From the NCBI GenBank assembly GCA_903833275.1, contig CAILEP010000003.1, positions 1-64,000 of the forward strand: a DNA stretch of 64,000 nucleotides, written 5' to 3'. Positions 62,136 to 64,000 of this stretch are shown piece by piece; within the stretch, counting starts at the first letter, position 1; each line of letters starts with the position of its first letter. Origin of the DNA: an uncultured Bdellovibrionales bacterium (GTDB lineage Bacteria; Bdellovibrionota; Bdellovibrionia; Bdellovibrionales; UBA1609). The position numbers were made by a program, and so were the translations under genes. The notes below the pieces were generated by a model that was not told the DNA's origin, searched no databases, and worked only from the letters and a program-made list of their open reading frames with translations.

Positions 62136-63509
62136 ATGTATATCATCAAAGCAAAAACCAACAGCGAAATTCAAGAAATCAGCACGGCCGATCGCACTCT
62201 TCTCTCTCGTTGGCGGGTCTCAACGTTCTGGGTCTGCCTCGTCGGCTACATCGGCTACTATCTATGCCGCGCGAACTTTCCGGCCGCTTTTCCGATTTTG
62301 AGTGAGACCTTTCATTATACAAATTCGGAACTCGGCGTGATCGCAGCGCTTTCAGAAGCGACCTACGCTCTCGGCAAATTCACAATGGGCCCGCTCACCG
62401 ATCGCCTCGGCGGCCGAAAGATTTTTTTAGTAGGGATGGCGGGCGGCGTACTGCTCAACGTCGCTTTCTCACTCTGTTCGACGATTCTCGCCTTCACCGT
62501 GGTCTGGTGCTTATGTCGGTTCTTTCTCTCAATGGGTTGGGGCGGCCTCACTAAAATGATCGGCCATTGGTACCCGCCCGAAAGAAATGGCACCATCATG
62601 GGCGTGATATCCATCAACTTTCAATTTGGCGGAGTGCTTGGCACCATGTTCGCTGGCTATCTTGTGAGCCTTAATATGGGTTGGCGCAGCTTGTTCTATG
62701 GGCCAGCGCTTGCGACCTTTCTGATTTTTGTTTGGTCCTATTTTTTCTCGCGCGACCGGCCGCGCGACGTGATCACTGGCGCCGAACTTGATTTACGCAA
62801 GAGTCATAAAAAGCAGTTGCTAAAATCCAACGACGATCAGACGAGCGAACACGTCGATGTTTTAGAGATTGTGAAATCACTGCTCACGATGCCGCTATTT
62901 CAGAAGCTGCTATTGTTTAGTTTTATCGCTCACATTTTGCGCTCTTTCTTCTTTTTTTGGACAGCCAAATTTCTGGTTGATATCGGCATGGGCGCGTCGA
63001 ACGCGATTTTTAACTCTGCGCTATTTCCGCTCTTTGGCTGTCTCGGCACTATTTTACTTGGCTGGTACACCGATCGCGGCGCCAAAAGCACCGATCGCGC
63101 CCGCCCGATGTGGATTATGCTTGTGGGCCTCTCAGCCTGTCTCGCACTAATCACCTTCTACACCCAAACACCAAACCCGGCCGATCACTTTAAGGCCATC
63201 GTCGTTCTGCTTTCAGCCTCTGGATTTCTGCTCTTGGCACCCTACTCTATGACGGCTGGAGCCCTTACTCTTGATATCGCCGGCGCTCGTGGGGCGGGCA
63301 CCAGTTCTGGCCTTATCGATGGCACGGGCTATCTTGGCGGAGCCCTCGCCACCTGGGCGACGGGGCTACTCGCCGATCGCCTTGGCTGGTCGCAGGTGTT
63401 TTTGTTTTTGTCGTTTTTCGGGCTTATCGCTGCCTTCGCCGCATTTTTAATGAGCCGCGGTTTTCAACAAGCGACTCGCGACGCACGGGCCGAGAAAACG
63501 GCTGAATAA
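62136..63509 (+). CDS. MFS transporter, organophosphate:phosphate antiporter (GlpT/UhpT) type
   Basis: 457 residues, 12 hydrophobic helices. Family features: VCLVGYIGYYLCRANFPAAFP (the OPA 'GYxxxYxxR' region with the phosphate-binding Arg), LGKFTMGPLTDRLGGRK (MFS A motif), CRFFLSMGWGGLTKMIGHWYPPERNGTIMG and a large central loop with charged residues. Substrate probably glycerol-3-phosphate or a hexose phosphate. The next gene (glycerophosphodiesterase, opposite strand) makes G3P, which supports the former. Stops are nine bases apart. Confidence 0.88.
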   Translation: MYIIKAKTNSEIQEISTADRTLLSRWRVSTFWVCLVGYIGYYLCRANFPAAFPILSETFHYTNSELGVIAALSEATYALGKFTMGPLTDRLGGRKIFLVGMAGGVLLNVAFSLCSTILAFTVVWCLCRFFLSMGWGGLTKMIGHWYPPERNGTIMGVISINFQFGGVLGTMFAGYLVSLNMGWRSLFYGPALATFLIFVWSYFFSRDRPRDVITGAELDLRKSHKKQLLKSNDDQTSEHVDVLEIVKSLLTMPLFQKLLLFSFIAHILRSFFFFWTAKFLVDIGMGASNAIFNSALFPLFGCLGTILLGWYTDRGAKSTDRARPMWIMLVGLSACLALITFYTQTPNPADHFKAIVVLLSASGFLLLAPYSMTAGALTLDIAGARGAGTSSGLIDGTGYLGGALATWATGLLADRLGWSQVFLFLSFFGLIAAFAAFLMSRGFQQATRDARAEKTAE

Positions 63510-63518
63510 ATATTAATT

Positions 63519-64000
63519 TTAGCGCAACATTTTAGCTGGCGAAGCCCAAAATTGACGGCGCACGAAAACACCGACATCGGCAAAGTCGGTAAATATTCCG
63601 TCGACCCCGGCTTCGAAATACATTTTCATCTCGCCTTTGGCGTCTACATTTTTGGGCAAATACTGAGGCTCAACGCGAAAAGTCCATGGCAACACTTTAA
63701 GACCAGCCTTGTGCGCCTCGGCGACAAACTCGGTCGGCGTGGCTATATGACCATCTTTGTCGCGGGCGAAAATATAGGTTTTGTCGGGCGAAACCCATTG
63801 GGCGTATTCGTGCATGGCGTGAAAGCCATTGGGGTTCACCATGTCTCGATAGTGCAACGGTGTATTTGCCGCGACCGTATCGGCCGGGGCCAAATCCGGC
63901 TCGTCGATCAACTGCAAGAGCTCAACTTTAGTCATTGATTTTAACCGCTTCAAATTCGCAATTTCGGCCGACTGAATAATAACGGGCGCTTTCTCAGAAT
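63519..64000 (-). CDS. Glycerophosphodiester phosphodiesterase, C-terminal part (cut by window edge)
   Basis: The frame stays open to the right edge of the window. The preceding residues read APVIIQSAEIANLKRLKSM, the 'SF..' strand of GDPD TIM barrels, followed by MHEYAQWVSPDK, ATPTEFVAEAHKAGLKVLPWTFR and the C-terminal GVDGIFTDFADVGV. The enzyme hydrolyses glycerophosphodiesters to glycerol-3-phosphate. The N-terminal catalytic HRG...E-x-D part lies outside the window. The length of the fragment is about 160 codons. Confidence 0.85.
   Translation of the reverse strand, partial: SEKAPVIIQSAEIANLKRLKSMTKVELLQLIDEPDLAPADTVAANTPLHYRDMVNPNGFHAMHEYAQWVSPDKTYIFARDKDGHIATPTEFVAEAHKAGLKVLPWTFRVEPQYLPKNVDAKGEMKMYFEAGVDGIFTDFADVGVFVRRQFWASPAKMLR

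Noticed and set aside
1-64000. tRNA, rRNA, CRISPR or prophage
   Set aside because: None of the gaps between genes shows a cloverleaf, rRNA-like sequence, spaced repeats or phage genes. The only mobile DNA seen is the IS3 end at the left edge.

Overview
The window reads as chromosome of a Gram-negative bacterium, most likely a member of the Bdellovibrionota (inference). The grounds are the mix of genes: a sucA-sucB-lpd operon next to a squalene-synthase-type gene, a long heme operon, a Bdellovibrio-like aromatic amino acid hydroxylase with a long C-terminal extension, a membrane-anchored GltB-like protein, HDOD and histidine-kinase signalling genes, many lipoproteins and secreted proteins, and frequent TTG and GTG starts. 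Genes are packed tightly. Several convergent pairs end within about 25 bases of each other, often with no obvious terminator. I saw no rRNA, tRNA, CRISPR array or prophage.

Layout. 1-133 is the end of an IS3-family element, followed by what looks like the 3' remnant of a gene it interrupted (134-472). 0.5-8.0 kb: a secreted protein, a squalene/phytoene synthase-family enzyme and the 2-oxoglutarate dehydrogenase operon (E1, E2, E3). 8.0-16.5 kb: trpS, a Cu-Zn superoxide dismutase lipoprotein, MltA, two uncharacterised envelope proteins and a lipoprotein M1 aminopeptidase. The aminopeptidase is the last gene of an operon with a fused alpha-beta 2-oxoacid dehydrogenase E1 and a malonyl-transferase-like protein (16.5-19.8 kb). 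19.9-29 kb: glutaryl-CoA dehydrogenase, a tyrosine phosphatase, two tandem paralogous membrane proteins, a PrxQ/BCP peroxiredoxin, nitronate monooxygenase, TypA/BipA, and a GltB-like/CBS-domain pair beside an aldo/keto reductase relic. 29.4-33.3 kb: the conserved tesA-ybbA-ybbP set. 33.3-39.9 kb: a lipoprotein/DUF4442 pair, a response regulator-HDOD-histidine kinase module, an EamA transporter with an esterase, and a secreted protein.

39.96-51.3 kb is the centrepiece. It is a run of eleven minus-strand genes, mostly overlapping: hemA, hemC(-hemD), hemL, a histidine kinase, a response regulator, hemE, hemG/hemY-type oxidase, hemH, a nucleoside phosphorylase, a cysteine/cystathionine beta-synthase and a RimK-type ATP-grasp ligase. 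It covers most of glutamate-to-heme synthesis (hemB and a coproporphyrinogen oxidase are absent here) with a two-component system embedded by overlapping ORFs, which suggests dedicated heme- or envelope-linked control.

51.4-64 kb: a lipoprotein and a 1163-residue uncharacterised multi-pass membrane protein in tandem, the aromatic amino acid hydroxylase with a nucleotidyltransferase, a glycosyltransferase, RsmI and a PAP2-type acid phosphatase, two small secreted low-complexity proteins, and finally a GlpT-like organophosphate transporter convergent with a glycerophosphodiester phosphodiesterase cut by the window edge. All functional calls come from reading motifs by eye. No database search was possible.
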